The notes beneath the pieces were generated by a model. It was not told the DNA's origin. It made no database searches and saw nothing but the letters and a program-made list of their open reading frames with translations. The position numbers were made by a program, and so were the translations under genes. Below are positions 44,734 to 56,500 of a DNA stretch of 64,000 bases, in pieces (the stretch's first letter is position 1; each line of letters starts with the position of its first letter). The DNA is from Rhynchospora pubera (taxonomy: Eukaryota; Streptophyta; Magnoliopsida; Poales; Cyperaceae). The stretch lies in contig CM051461.1 of NCBI GenBank assembly GCA_028095005.1, forward strand, positions 48,534,812 through 48,598,811, in the 5' to 3' direction.

Positions 44734-46988
44734 ATGGAAGAAGTGCATCATCATCATCATCAAATAACAATGGTTCCACGCACAATCTCCTGCTTGTTGC
44801 AACTTCTGTTCCTTTTCCCATTACAAGCCATGGCTGGAGATGTTGATCTCCTAATCTCCTTCAAGAACTCTCTACCCAACCCTAGTTTATTGTCTGATTG
44901 GAACCCTAATCAGGAACCGTGTTCGTTTCGAGGTGTCGTTTGCAAAGAGGGTCGTGTGTCCTCATTGACACTCCAGGGGAGTGCTCTCAGTCCCAACTTC
45001 TACTCGGTCTCAACTTACCTGCTCTCTCTTCCAACTCTAGAGATGCTCTCTCTCCATTCCATCAACCTCACAGGAGACATTTCGGTGCCTACGAAGTGTG
45101 CCGAGCAACTCACCGGACTGGATCTCTCTGGTAACAACCTTCACGGCTCTGTCTCGGACGCATTGTCTCTTGCCACATCATGTTCCTCTCTACAATGGCT
45201 TAACTTCTCCAGTAACTCCATTGGAGTGTACCCCTTGAAAAAAGGCTCTCCTGTAACCCCCTTCCCTTTAAAGAGCCTTGACCTCTCCTACAACAAGATC
45301 GAAAGCACTGGTGATCTCCAGTGGGTTTTCTCTGGTCTTGGCATCCTCCGGAAGATGGACCTCTCCAGCAACAAAATCAATAGCTCAATACCTGAAATCT
45401 CCAATTGCACCTCCCTACAACACTTGGACCTATCTAGCAATTCCCTCTCTGGTAATGTACCAGCAGGCACATTCTCAAATTGCATCAGCTTATCCTACCT
45501 AAATCTCTCATCTAACCATTTAACCGGTACAGCACCACCAGACCTTGCTTCATGTACACATCTCACCATTCTAAGCCTCTCTTACAACAACTTCTCCGGT
45601 GAAGTTCCCATTCTCTCCCTCACCTCCATGCCTAACCTCAAGCTCCTGGAAATTGGGTTTAATAGCTTTAGTGGTAGCCTGTCCGGATCCATTTCAAAAC
45701 TTACAAGTCTTGAGATATTGGATCTTAGCTCTAATGGGTTCTCAGGCCCGATACCGGCTTCTCTTTGTATAAAGGCCGCCTCCAGCTTAAAGGAGCTCTA
45801 CTTGCAGAACAACTACTTCACTGGAAACATTCCTGATTCCCTAAGCAACTGTGCCGAATTGGTCTCGCTTGATCTCAGCTTGAATGAACTTAACGGGTCC
45901 ATACCCAGAGCACTAGGGACCCTTTCAAATTTGAAGGATCTTATAATGTGGCAGAACTACTTGGATGGAGATATACCAGCTGAGCTCTCTTCTCTTAAAT
46001 CCCTTGAAAACTTAATTCTTGACTACAATGGTCTGACAGGTATGATACCTGATTTAGGTAACTGTACCGGCCTCAACTGGATTTCACTAGCTAGCAACCG
46101 TCTTACTGGGTCAATACCTGCTTGGATTGGCAAGCTTAAAAGTCTTGCTATTTTGAAACTCGGGAACAATTCCTTCACGGGGCCAATACCTGCTGAGCTT
46201 GGCGACTGTAAGTCTGTAAGAGTCTTGTGTGGCTAGATTTGAATGGAAACCTGCTCAATGGGTCAATTCCACCAGAACTGGCTAAACAATCTGGTAAGGT
46301 GGCAGTCAGTTTGTTAACGGCTAAACAGTATGTTTATTTGAGAAATGATGAGAATAGCCAGTGTCATGGTAAGGGTAGCTTATTAGAGTTTGGTGGGATC
46401 CGATCTGATGATTTGACCCGCATGCCAAGCAAACGGTTGTGTAACTTCACTCGGGTTTATATGGGTAATACCCAGCATACCTTTAACAATAATGGGTCAA
46501 TGATTTTCCTCGATTTGTCGTACAACCAGCTTGATGGCCACATACCAAAGGAGTTTGGTATGATGTATTACTTGATGATTCTCAGTCTCGGGCACAATTT
46601 GTTAACGGGTTTGATACCGCCGGAAATGGGTGAGCTAGCCCATGTGGCAGTTCTTGATTTGTCACATAGCCAATTAGAAGGTCCAATTCCTACTTCTTTC
46701 TCTGCCATGTCCTTGTCAGAGATTGATTTGTCTAATAACCGGCTCAATGGATCCATACCCGAGTTAGGCTCCTTGGCTACCTTTCCCAAGTATGTATATG
46801 AGAATAATTCAGGTCTTTGCGGGTTCCCTTTGCTGCCTTGTAGTGAGGAGTCGACATCCACTTTAATGGGAGATGTGTCTGAGCAGTCATCAACAGATTA
46901 TGAGCTCTCTGAGGGCTGGTGGATCACAGTTGGGTTTCTCTTCTGTATATTTTTTAACGTTGGCTTTGCAATTGGACTATTTCTGTGA
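44734..46988 (+). pseudogene. BRI1-like LRR receptor-like protein 3, 8-bp frameshift
   Basis: ATG 44734 to TGA 46986-46988, broken by an 8-bp insertion at 46213-46220. The first 500-codon frame (to 46236) gives the signal peptide (a poly-His stretch from (CAT)n near its start), an N-cap with WNPNQEPCSFRGVVC and the LRR array; the second frame (from about 46227) gives the rest of that LRR, the island (KQYVYLRND, QCHGKGS, GIRSDDL, CNFTRVY), four LRRs, the C-cap GLCGFPLLPC, an acidic stretch and a transmembrane helix on which the protein ends. No kinase follows to 50 kb. Of the three genes it keeps most BRI1 island residues. As it stands it would yield a secreted protein truncated before the island. 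Confidence 0.9.
46205..46220 (+). other. hAT excision footprint (candidate)
   Basis: ACTGTAAG followed at once by TCTGTAAG; paralogues have a single GA(C/T)TGTAAG here. Two 8-mers with the base at the junction changed to its complement are the textbook footprint of a hAT transposon. Confidence 0.65.
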
Positions 46989-47674
46989 CACATCTCTGTA
47001 TATCTTGGACGCAACTATCTGCATGTTATGATTTCTGATAGTATGAACTTTTTTTTAGGGTCCTGATAGTATGAACTATAATTCTTGAACTCAGAAATGT
47101 TTGGAACTACTGATTTAAATTCAATTGCTAATTGATTAGAGGTCTTTATCAGATAGGTAACTGCAATTTCTTTCTTTCTTTTCTTTTTTTTTCATTTTTG
47201 GAAAACCATATAGTAGGGTCTTATGTCCGCCATCTGCTATGGAACCGCTATCAGCTATTTAAATCATTGGTAAACACTGTACCAGTCAAAAATAACACAG
47301 ACCCAAATACATATGTGCGCTGACTCACATCTACTGCCTATTGAGATGACTGTGATTTAACACAATACCAGTGAACCAGCAATGCAATCATGTAACAAAC
47401 TAAAGAAAATTTCCTCTGGCTTTTCACCAAAGATGGCCATGTCGTCCAGCTGTGAACTAATGCTGGCAACTTACCACAGTCAAATTTGCTACATTTTTAT
47501 CACACTAAGTCATCAGGACCCTCTCTGGTTTATTAATTGGGAGACAAAACATCATCGCATCATTTTGCGGAATTTGGCACATTAATCATCGAAACATTAA
47601 AAATGAAATGAGTATTCCAATTACATAATACAATGTTTCTATTTATATTTGCTGTTTTGACATTGGCACTAATT
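46989..47674. other. Gene 3 3' flank, no gene
   Basis: Weak similarity to the 3' flanks of genes 1 and 2 (TGTATATCTTGGACGCAACTA after the stop versus gene 2). No further ORF with a domain, and no kinase. Confidence 0.5.
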
Positions 47675-47690
47675 TTCTTTCATTCTTTTT

Positions 47691-47750
47691 TTTTTTTTTG
47701 AAATAAGTGGAATTATCCACCACTTCTCATTACTTTTTGTAATCGAGAAG
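47691..47750 (-). mobile_element. 60-bp LINE tail with perfect TSD
   Basis: T-run, then TTGAAATAAGTGG...CCACTT stem-loop; flanked by TTCTTTCATTCTTTT at 47675-47689 and 47751-47765. A complete retrotransposition event that copied only the last about 45 bases plus poly(A). Confidence 0.8.
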
Positions 47751-47766
47751 TTCTTTCATTCTTTTT

Positions 47767-47955
47767 GGCTCCGTTTGGATGGCTTCTTTCCGGAATAAGA
47801 AATAAGGAATAACCACTTTTTACCAATAAATTTATTTCTAACCATCCAAACTCTTCACAAAAATTACACACTTCCCAATAAATTTACCCCTTCCCAATAA
47901 ATTTCTTCCCTTCTTCCTTCTTCCTACCTTATTCTCAACTCATCCAAACGGAGCC
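47767..47955. mobile_element. 189-bp MITE (Tourist-like)
   Basis: Termini GGCTCCGTTTGGATG and its exact complement CATCCAAACGGAGCC. TTT lies on both sides, a possible 3-bp duplication. Repeated CCCAATAAATTT words inside. It starts one base after the right TSD of the LINE tail. Confidence 0.75.
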
Positions 47956-49228
47956 TTTAATTGGCTAATACAATAATGATGTGTACGGTGTACCTCATTT
48001 TAAAAGAAAGGAGGTTGAAAATTTTCAATTAATTGCGCAGTTTCTCTTCCTAGCAAATTTTTTATATGATGGGCACCAGATACAGTTTATTCATCCTCTA
48101 CTAAGGATTCTTTAATGTTAGACTACAAGAAATAAACAACAAATATCTTTTGCAATCCTAGGCAACGAACAACTTAAAATTTGTTTAACTCTTCATCTTG
48201 GGCTCCTCCTATCATATTTCATGAGTATATTCGTGTCTGTTTATAGCCCACTGTCGCAAAACAATAGAATTTCCTTGAAAACAAATAAAAAGATTATACC
48301 AGAGCTAAGGCCCAATAGAGGCTCTAGTAGTGACTATTTTAGTTAATTTCGGTACTTAGCCCATAAACAAATAAACAATCAGTCAATGTTTTTTCTTCAA
48401 TTTTCTACGGAAATTGATTACTGTCATCTACAGGTTTGCCATCCCTGCCATCGCTAAATATAAAGTTAACATATAAAGTAAACAAAGTGAACATATAGAC
48501 AATCTAAGTGAACACATACATACAAATAAGTTCTATGAAAATAAGTTGAATATGCATGTAAACTTCGAACAAGTGATGACAACACTTCTTTGTTTGTAAG
48601 TGTTCACTTAGATCTTTTATATGGTCACCTTATTTGATGTATATGTTCACTTTGTATTTCGCGATGACTGAGATGGTATATTTGCCGATCGCACTTATAA
48701 TTCCTGATTTTCTACTGTCCCTTTTAATCACCACAGTGCATAATTTTTTTATTGTTACATTGCTTGCCTCTAAAATATTTCCAAAGTCAATGCACCTGCG
48801 GTATTTACGCTTTTTATGCATCGGTTTTCGTGAAAATATAGTGGAAATTGAGAGTATTGGTGGACGATTGAACAGTTTATTCATATCACGATAAGTTTTC
48901 AATATGGAAAACAAATTGAACAGTTTAGATTGATTGTTTGAAATTTGAAATGTGAGAACAATCATATTGGATGCATCCGTATAATGTATTAGACTCTAGC
49001 ATTTTTCGTGAGAGAAATTTTTTTTGACAACCTGCCTAGGAGAATCCACCTGGGCAAATGGCCCAAATAACACAAATATAATAGTAATAATAATAATAAT
49101 ATATTGGCGACCTTCTGAGAAGAAAACCACACCTCAGAAAAATGACCCAAATACAACTTCATCCTTGAGCAGATAAAATATCATTTTGCTACTTCACAAC
49201 CATTGATATAATGGAATACTTTTAATTG
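47956..49228. other. Intergenic, no gene recognised
   Basis: Frames at 48630-48965 (-) and 48634-48894 (+) overlap on opposite strands and show no domain. 48880-48960 resembles the arm of the fold-back at 2.2-2.5 kb (TTGAACAGTTTAGATTGA), so part may be an old member of that family. (AAT)n at about 49083-49105. Confidence 0.45.
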
Positions 49229-49236
49229 GGTACAAC

Positions 49237-49659
49237 CAAGTTTTTAAAAAACGCCGTTTAAACGCCGTTTTTTCCGAAATAACGGTATTTTGTAGCCAAC
49301 CGCACGAACGTCACAGAAAAAAATGATAAAATAACGTAACGCGTCATTTACGTTTTTTCGCCGAAAAAACGTGTACAATATCAAAAGACATAACGTGTAT
49401 TGAGAGCGTAGTGTATTTGGTACATATCGTGAATAAAATGCTTAGAAATGTTCAATATTGTGTACCATTGCCTCTCTAAGTACAATATTGTATACCAATC
49501 GTCCATACAAATGTAATACTGTACACAAAAATACATATGAGTTTAACATAAATGTTTGCACATATACATCATTTTTTCGCCGTATTTTCACCGAAAAATG
49601 CCGCACCGTTAAATCAACTCCGGACCGTCATACCGAAAAAAACGTATTTTAAAAGCTTG
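49237..49659. mobile_element. hAT MITE, 423 bp, perfect 8-bp TSD
   Basis: Ends CAAGTTTTTAAAAAACG and (other strand) CAAGCTTTTAAAATACG; GGTACAAC flanks both sides (49229-49236, 49660-49667). CGCCGTTT / AAAACG words inside. No ORF of its own (49458-49652 is not credible). Confidence 0.85.
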
Positions 49660-49667
49660 GGTACAAC

Positions 49668-50774
49668 AGTTAATATAAACCAAATTCCAATTAAACCGTC
49701 GCAATATATGTAGGTTGCTTTCCCAATCCTTCTAATGGGATGAAATAATTATCTTTGTTCTGACATAAATTTTATCTTTTCTTTTTCCCACAACTCAATG
49801 TCTCGTGCCCTCGTGGTAAATGCTAATAAGACAGGTGGGGCTAAATTCATATAATCACTGGCGAATTTAATAAGAGATCATCGAGGATAATGTTTTTTAT
49901 TTAATAATCATTACATATAATTTTTTTAGTTTTACGCATATACGTATTTTTTTTAAACAATCATATTTTACCACATAATCTAATATTTTTGCATAATGAT
50001 TGAAGTAATCAATCCGATGCATATTTCTATTTATAATTTTTTTTTAGGTTTGCTCGTACTTATAACACGTTAATGGAAAGCCAAAAAGTACAGCAGAAAC
50101 TTTCTTTAATTTTGTTTTCCACACAATCGACCAAAGAGAGTTGTGCATCCACTATCCCACCGCCACACTTTTTTTAAAGGGAAACTCCCCAGAATTTTAT
50201 AGAGAAAAAATACAAACACCCGGTTATTTCGCATTTCCCTTTTTTATGAAAAAATGAGAAAAGATAGAAGAATGCGAATGCTCTTGTTCTCTTGTATAAA
50301 TTCGGTTACAAATAAAACAGCAACATCCCCACCTCACCATCATTTAATGGGCTGGGAGCCTGGGACCCAAAGCTCACCTCTTCTTAGCTCCAGCTTGTCT
50401 GTTATGACAAAGGATGAAACAATAAGAAACAATATATTAAATTATCTTCACCACACAAAATATTAGCAATACTTTAAAATATTTTTCCAGTGGTGTATTT
50501 GGATCCTAGAATGACTTGGAACAAACCTGATTACAATATAATGTGTGAACCGTAATGTATGTAGTTTGCTAATGGGTCCGTTTCTCAAGTTGTTCTCAAG
50601 TTTTTGAACTTAAAATGACCGTTCATAATCGTTAAATAAAATCTTCGTATTTAAATCATATAGAAAATAAATTAATACTTTTTATAATATATTTTTATTT
50701 TCATTGATATTTTAAATAATTGTAAGAAAATTTCATTTCATAAAATCTAAAAAAAAATATTATTCAAATATGAC
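49668..50774. other. Intergenic, no gene recognised
   Basis: AT-rich with T-runs. The frame at 50254-50466 has no domain. 50775-50779 (ATGAG) is the target-site duplication of the following LTR. Confidence 0.45.
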
Positions 50775-50779
50775 ATGAG

Positions 50780-52536
50780 TGTTAGTAAGTGTGTAATTTT
50801 CGATTTTTATGCTAATTACAAGTTAATTAAGCCATCGAAACAACACACACAACGAATCGTGCACAAAAGCCAAGTTAACACAAAGAGATTAAGGTGGAAA
50901 TTATACCTCCCGCGAAATCGTATTCGCGGGGTTCGATCCTACGGTATGGGAATCGATGGGGTGCCTTTCCTTCTTTTCCAAATCGCCTCGAGTCCACCTA
51001 GAGATTAACCAAGGTCTAAATCGATTCGTGCTAGCGATTCGATTAGAACAAAGCTAATCCAAGGTATTCTCTCTTCTTCTTTAATTAACAATTTAATTAG
51101 TGGAGAGAATATTGCTCAACTCATGAGCTAATGGAGAGAGAGAGGAGGTGAGGCCGGCGGCCAAGGAGGGAGAGGAATGGCGGCTAGGGTTTGGGAAGAG
51201 AGAAGCCTCAAATTTGCATCTATACATCTCTATATATATAGTGCATGATCCCTACCTACCACCAACCATCTATTTACAAGATTGCCACTCCCACCTACCA
51301 CTAGGGCCGGCCAGAAAATGGGCTCTAATGGGCCTCTAAACTCACTCAAACAAGCCTCTAATTCATTTAATTAAAAGCTACTCCAAATGCTCTTTAATCG
51401 GGCTATATATTTAATGCATATATAATGGCCCAATAAATTAATATAACTATTTATATTAAATTGAGTTGAACTAAAATAATTATTAACCAATTAATAATTA
51501 TTCTAGGATTAGCTAATACATTAATTTATTTCAATATGATCCATTTGACTTAATTAATTATAACGGTATATAATTAATTAATCAACTTATCATATTTCCG
51601 CAATACGAGCTATTGCGAATAAATAAATAATGCACTGTCTTGGTCAAAACTCTATTTTGTGTGACCCTTTGAGGATTTATGCTAAGTTGGACATGGAATT
51701 AAATCGCTATTTAATTCCAATAATCATAAGCGGTATCTAGCAACACGTTACGATTCCCAATTCGCATAAATAGTGTACTGCTACAGTATTTAAATCCTGC
51801 ATAAGAGAATAAATATGTTTCTCTATTTTGATTCTTATGTCACACGATATCATCGTATAATCCAAGATAGGAATGTGTCATTCTTGCAGATTATACGTTT
51901 CTTGATCTAGAGATAATTGTATAAAGTTGCATGCAAACAATCTATCTCCATCAAGGGGCCCAAACAGATATCGTCACTCACTAAGTGAATTAATGAGGGA
52001 CATACGGTTTTCTTGATGATTAGCTTTTCCCCGCACAATTCAAGAGAACATAAATAAAGTCCGTATAGCAGCCCTTATCGGGAATCAGCGGTAGACGATA
52101 TTTATTGAACCTATCCTCATGTGGAAAAGATAAACATCTCAAACTTAGAACCAAAATCATAACGAAATAAACAATGACACATAACACAATCCATATGTTT
52201 ATTTCGATGGGTCAAGTCCTGTGCTATGTTCCATAACATACACATATGCAATTAAGTTGGTAACTCTTTACCTATGATTTGTAGAACTTAATCATCACTT
52301 AACTTGCATACTAATCTTATAAGATAATTAATGTTCCTTGTTAATTATCAAGATTATGGACCGTTTAGATTTATTATTGTCATTCTAAAGAATGATCCAC
52401 AGAGATCTACAATTCAGATCCTCAACCTGAATAATCTGTCAATAATAAACCTAGGAACAGATGATAAATTATCATCCAAAACATAAACTAATAATTAAGT
52501 CATTAAATTATTGACTTCTAGGACATAACTCTAACA
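50780..52536 (-). mobile_element. Solo LTR of a LARD-like element
   Basis: TGTTAGTAAG...CTCTAACA, 1757 bp, flanked by ATGAG on both sides (50775-50779, 52537-52541), so it is a solo LTR at its original site. It contains no protein. It is 99%+ identical to 59643-61397. The flanking duplication shows the full element was once here. Confidence 0.85.
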
Positions 52537-52541
52537 ATGAG

Positions 52542-53248
52542 ATCGATAAGATAAACTAATTACTTCTACGAATTTTAAAACGATCAACGACTTGAAATGG
52601 CTGTAAATTCATTCAGAAAGATTGATATGAACAAAGAAATGGATGTATGTTGGGAATTCAAATAAGTGATCATTTCATTTCATCAAAATTCTTATTTTGA
52701 TTATAATAGTATATTTTTGTAAATCAGACTTGAGATGAGGCTATTTTTTTGGAAAAAAAAATCAATTGCTAAAAACGAGTGTAAATATACACAAAAAGAT
52801 ATTTCTTTCTTGAATTAAAACAAGTAGTTCTTCTGATCTTAGATGATATTTAAAAAAAAAATCATAATGGTATATTCGATGAAATGAAGTATTCTCTTGT
52901 TCGAACAATAGAATGATACATATATTTCGTGCATATAAATTACATGCAATCAGAAACTATAGGCATATTTCGAGACATACAATCAAAACATTTTTTATAG
53001 AAAAGAACGAAGAAAATGGGCCGGGAAAGTTTTGTTTTTTGAATAAAAAAAAAAGAAGATAACTTATCTGAACAATAAACTGTCATAATTCCATAATATA
53101 TACCAAAGAATAATTTTAATAGCATATGAATTAGACTATCAAAATATTATAGTCACAAGTGCAGAGCTAGCAACACTGGACGACAGGCGTATAACACATC
53201 TGTATTTCAAAAAAAGGAAACATTGATGTCAGAATGATGCATGCATTA
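52542..53248. other. Unique flank, duplicated at 61403-62109
   Basis: About 710 bases of AT-rich DNA with no gene, lying between the solo LTR and an LTR fragment. It is copied with the rest of the 8.86-kb unit. Confidence 0.6.
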
Positions 53249-53505
53249 AAGATTATGGACCGTTCACTTAACTTGCATACTAATCTTATAAGATAATTAA
53301 TGTTCCTTGTTAATTATCAAGATTATGGACCGTTCAGATTTATTATTGTCATTCTAAAGAATGATCCACAGAGATCTACAATTCAGATCCTCAACCTGAA
53401 TAATCTGTCAATAATAAACCTAGGAACAGATGATAAATTATCATCCAAAACATAAACTAATAATTAAGTCATTAAATTATTGACTTCTAGGACATAACTC
53501 TAACA
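53249..53505 (-). mobile_element. Truncated 3' LTR of a second LARD copy
   Basis: Last about 250 bp of the LTR (ends CTCTAACA), directly before the polypurine tract. Its outer edge has a scrambled junction: AGATTATGGACCGTTC precedes ACTTAACTTGC, whereas in the intact LTR the order is reversed and about 70 bp apart. Confidence 0.8.
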
Positions 53506-53520
53506 ATCTCCCACTTGGCC
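53506..53520 (-). other. LARD polypurine tract
   Basis: Minus strand GGCCAAGTGGGAGAT directly before the LTR start TGTTAGAG, the usual plant copia-type plus-strand primer region. Confidence 0.8.
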
Positions 53521-56500
53521 TAGAGTCAATCAGTAGTGACTTCTAGCCAACGAAGAATTGAGAACGATGTCATATATCTATATATATACATGTCTCGGAC
53601 CTCAAAAGAAATAATACGCTTAAAGCTAGTTACTCATACGTCCATCACGTATGGATGCATAACTGCATCTTGTATACTGCTCAAGGTAGAGGTCATGCTA
53701 GAGTGTTCGCTGTGTTCGCGAACCTATCCAAAATTTTGTTTGACCCTATATATATACTACTATATATATGTTCTTGATCATCATCATATGATATCAAGTG
53801 ATATCGTTATAGATCATATTTGAATCTCCAATGTAACATTGGGTTCTTTAGGAGTAAGTTATGGTTCGAGATGCATAGAACCATAGTAGCTCGACTAAGA
53901 ACTCGATCCAAAATAAACTTCTTTTATTGCTTCACAAGTTTCTATGTATTTTACTTTGGTGACGGAAACGGTTGTAATATTTCATTTAGAACACTTTCTA
54001 AACTTACAACACCACCTTTTAAGCAAAATATGTAGCTCAATCGTGATTATATCAATCCTTTGAAAAACTTTTATCAATGTAACAACTTACACGAGATTTC
54101 TTTCATCTTAAGAGATGAAACATTATATCACTCTTTCTCATAAGGTACTCGAGGATATCCTTGATTATCGTCCAAATGTGTCTCTCTTGTATCCATTTGA
54201 CAACTGTTTGTCATATTTTTTGGATACTACACATTGGGGCATATGCATAAATATGGCGTACGAAATGAAACTCATAATGAAAGAATGCTTAAACTATTTC
54301 ATGCACTTTCTTGAATTGAGTTGCAATAGACCGAGTTAAACACTCAAGTCATGCCATGTGACGTAGAGTTAGACATCCTTTCTTGGAGTGTAACTTTCGT
54401 GTTTCTAGAACACTTCGTCAACATATGCATATTTGCTCAAACCTAACATCCATCATAATCTATCTTCATAGATTTGTTTCCTAGGATCAGGTGATTTCGC
54501 CCAAGTTCTCATTTGAGAAAGCATTCTCCAAAGAGATCTTGACAATGTTCATTTTTCTTAATGTTATTCCCAATTAATGAATTGTTATCTTGAACAATAC
54601 AAATAATACAATTATGCTCCCACTGAATATCTTGTTTATACAAGATACTTTTGACGAAGTTCAACTCCTTGACTTCCTTGTCAAAAGTTTTTATTCCGAT
54701 CTCCACAACACTTGCTTTAATCCATTAATGGATCCTTGAAGCATGCGTATGTTTTTATCAATACATAAACCTCGATTTGTGTCAAATGCACAACATCTTC
54801 CTTCATTCATACGAAGAAGGCGGTTTTATGTGTTTTTCCATATATCGACATATATGAAATACAACTATTGCTAGAATGATCTTTATTGACTTATACATAG
54901 CCACAAGCAAGAAGTTGTGCTTTGTACGTAGTCAACTAGCCATTGACTTAGACATAGCTACAAGCGAGAAGCCGCACTTTGTACATAGTCGATTTGTTAT
55001 CCATGTCGATCTTTCCTTTTGAAGATCTAAACGTTCTTGAGGGATTGCTCCTTCATGAACATCAACCAAGGTCTATACCTTGTTGTTATACATGGATTTT
55101 ATTTAAAGATCATATTAATTCGAACCATATATGTGGAATCGGATCGTTCCATCATTTCTTTGTTTATCAACGGATTCTCATATGCTTAGTACGAGAATGT
55201 TGTGACAACCTATGCACCAAACGGCTTAGGAAATCAACTCTCGTTGATCTTTTGTAGGATTGGTACTTGATGTTCATGAACTTCTTCCACAACTATTTGT
55301 CGAACGAGTTCTTGACTCCTTATATATATTCCATGAGTTTCTCGAATCATCATCAACTCGTGAGATGGTTGAGTCCTCATTGGAAGGAGCGTACTATTAA
55401 ACTTCTTTCAAAACAACTTGTGAATGAAGTTTCGCTCAACTCCCACTAAGTACCATGTATGGAGTGACAAGTTTCCCATAAGAGTACTTCTTGTAGTGAC
55501 GCATAAACTATTTTAATGCTCACTTTACTCCCACTACTTCTTCTTGAGAATTTCAATTCATCAAGACTACATTATGATTAGCAACAACTACTTTGTTCTT
55601 ATCATATTCGTGGAAGTAGTGCTTTTTAATATAAAGCATCCTACAAATATATAGTGTCTTATTTGGTTTAAGCTTATAAGTCCACAATACTTGAAATAAG
55701 CTTCTCAACACCAAATCTCGAGAAGTATTATACTTAGAGATCAAAATCTCCTAAGATATCTTCTTCAATAGACTTCGATGGAACATTATTCAGTGTAAAC
55801 AATATTGTCCTCAAACATAATTCCCTAATACGAGTCGAATAAGTCAATTTGATTTATTACCGATCGAACTATACAAAATATTGTTCGATACCTCCATTCT
55901 TGGACATATTATTTCTCATGGAGCGAGTTATGAAACTACTTTCATACTCTTTAGATAATACTTCAAATCATATAACTTAATTACTTACCATGATTAATTG
56001 TAAGACTTCCTTTTTTCTTGAAAAGTCTTTTAAACTTCACTTTTGAACTTCTTTGAACTAGTCAAAAAGGTTCATACTTATACCTTATCAAATAGATATG
56101 TTAATATCTACAATGATCGTTGGTTAAGTAGTAAAGTATCAACAACCTTTCATTACACAAGTACTTATAGGTCTTTATACATCGATATGTATAAGTCCTA
56201 ATTAGTTCACTTGTCCTTAAACCTTCATAGGTTAAAGGCGCTTATGTCATTTAACAAACATGATTCGCATATCAATCGATTTGAAATCGAATTGAATTAC
56301 GAGCTCTACGTTACGTAGACTCTCGAAATGCGATTCTCGTTTATGTATGTGACTAAGCGATTATATATAACATGAAAGTCAAATACTTTATGTCAAATCT
56401 TACGCATCCTATTTGTCATTCAAAACTTGTTTATCTATTTCAAGCAAATTCAATCAAGATGCATGAAATCATATAAACAAATCCAGAATAAAAGAACTTG

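Noticed and set aside
46989..50000. Possible kinase exon downstream of gene 3
   Set aside because: No frame with glycine-loop, VAIK, HRD or DFG motifs was found on the + strand.
53536..53823. 95-codon + strand frame and its copy at 62397-62684
   Set aside because: It lies antisense to the LARD element, has no domain, and its duplication reflects only the tandem unit.
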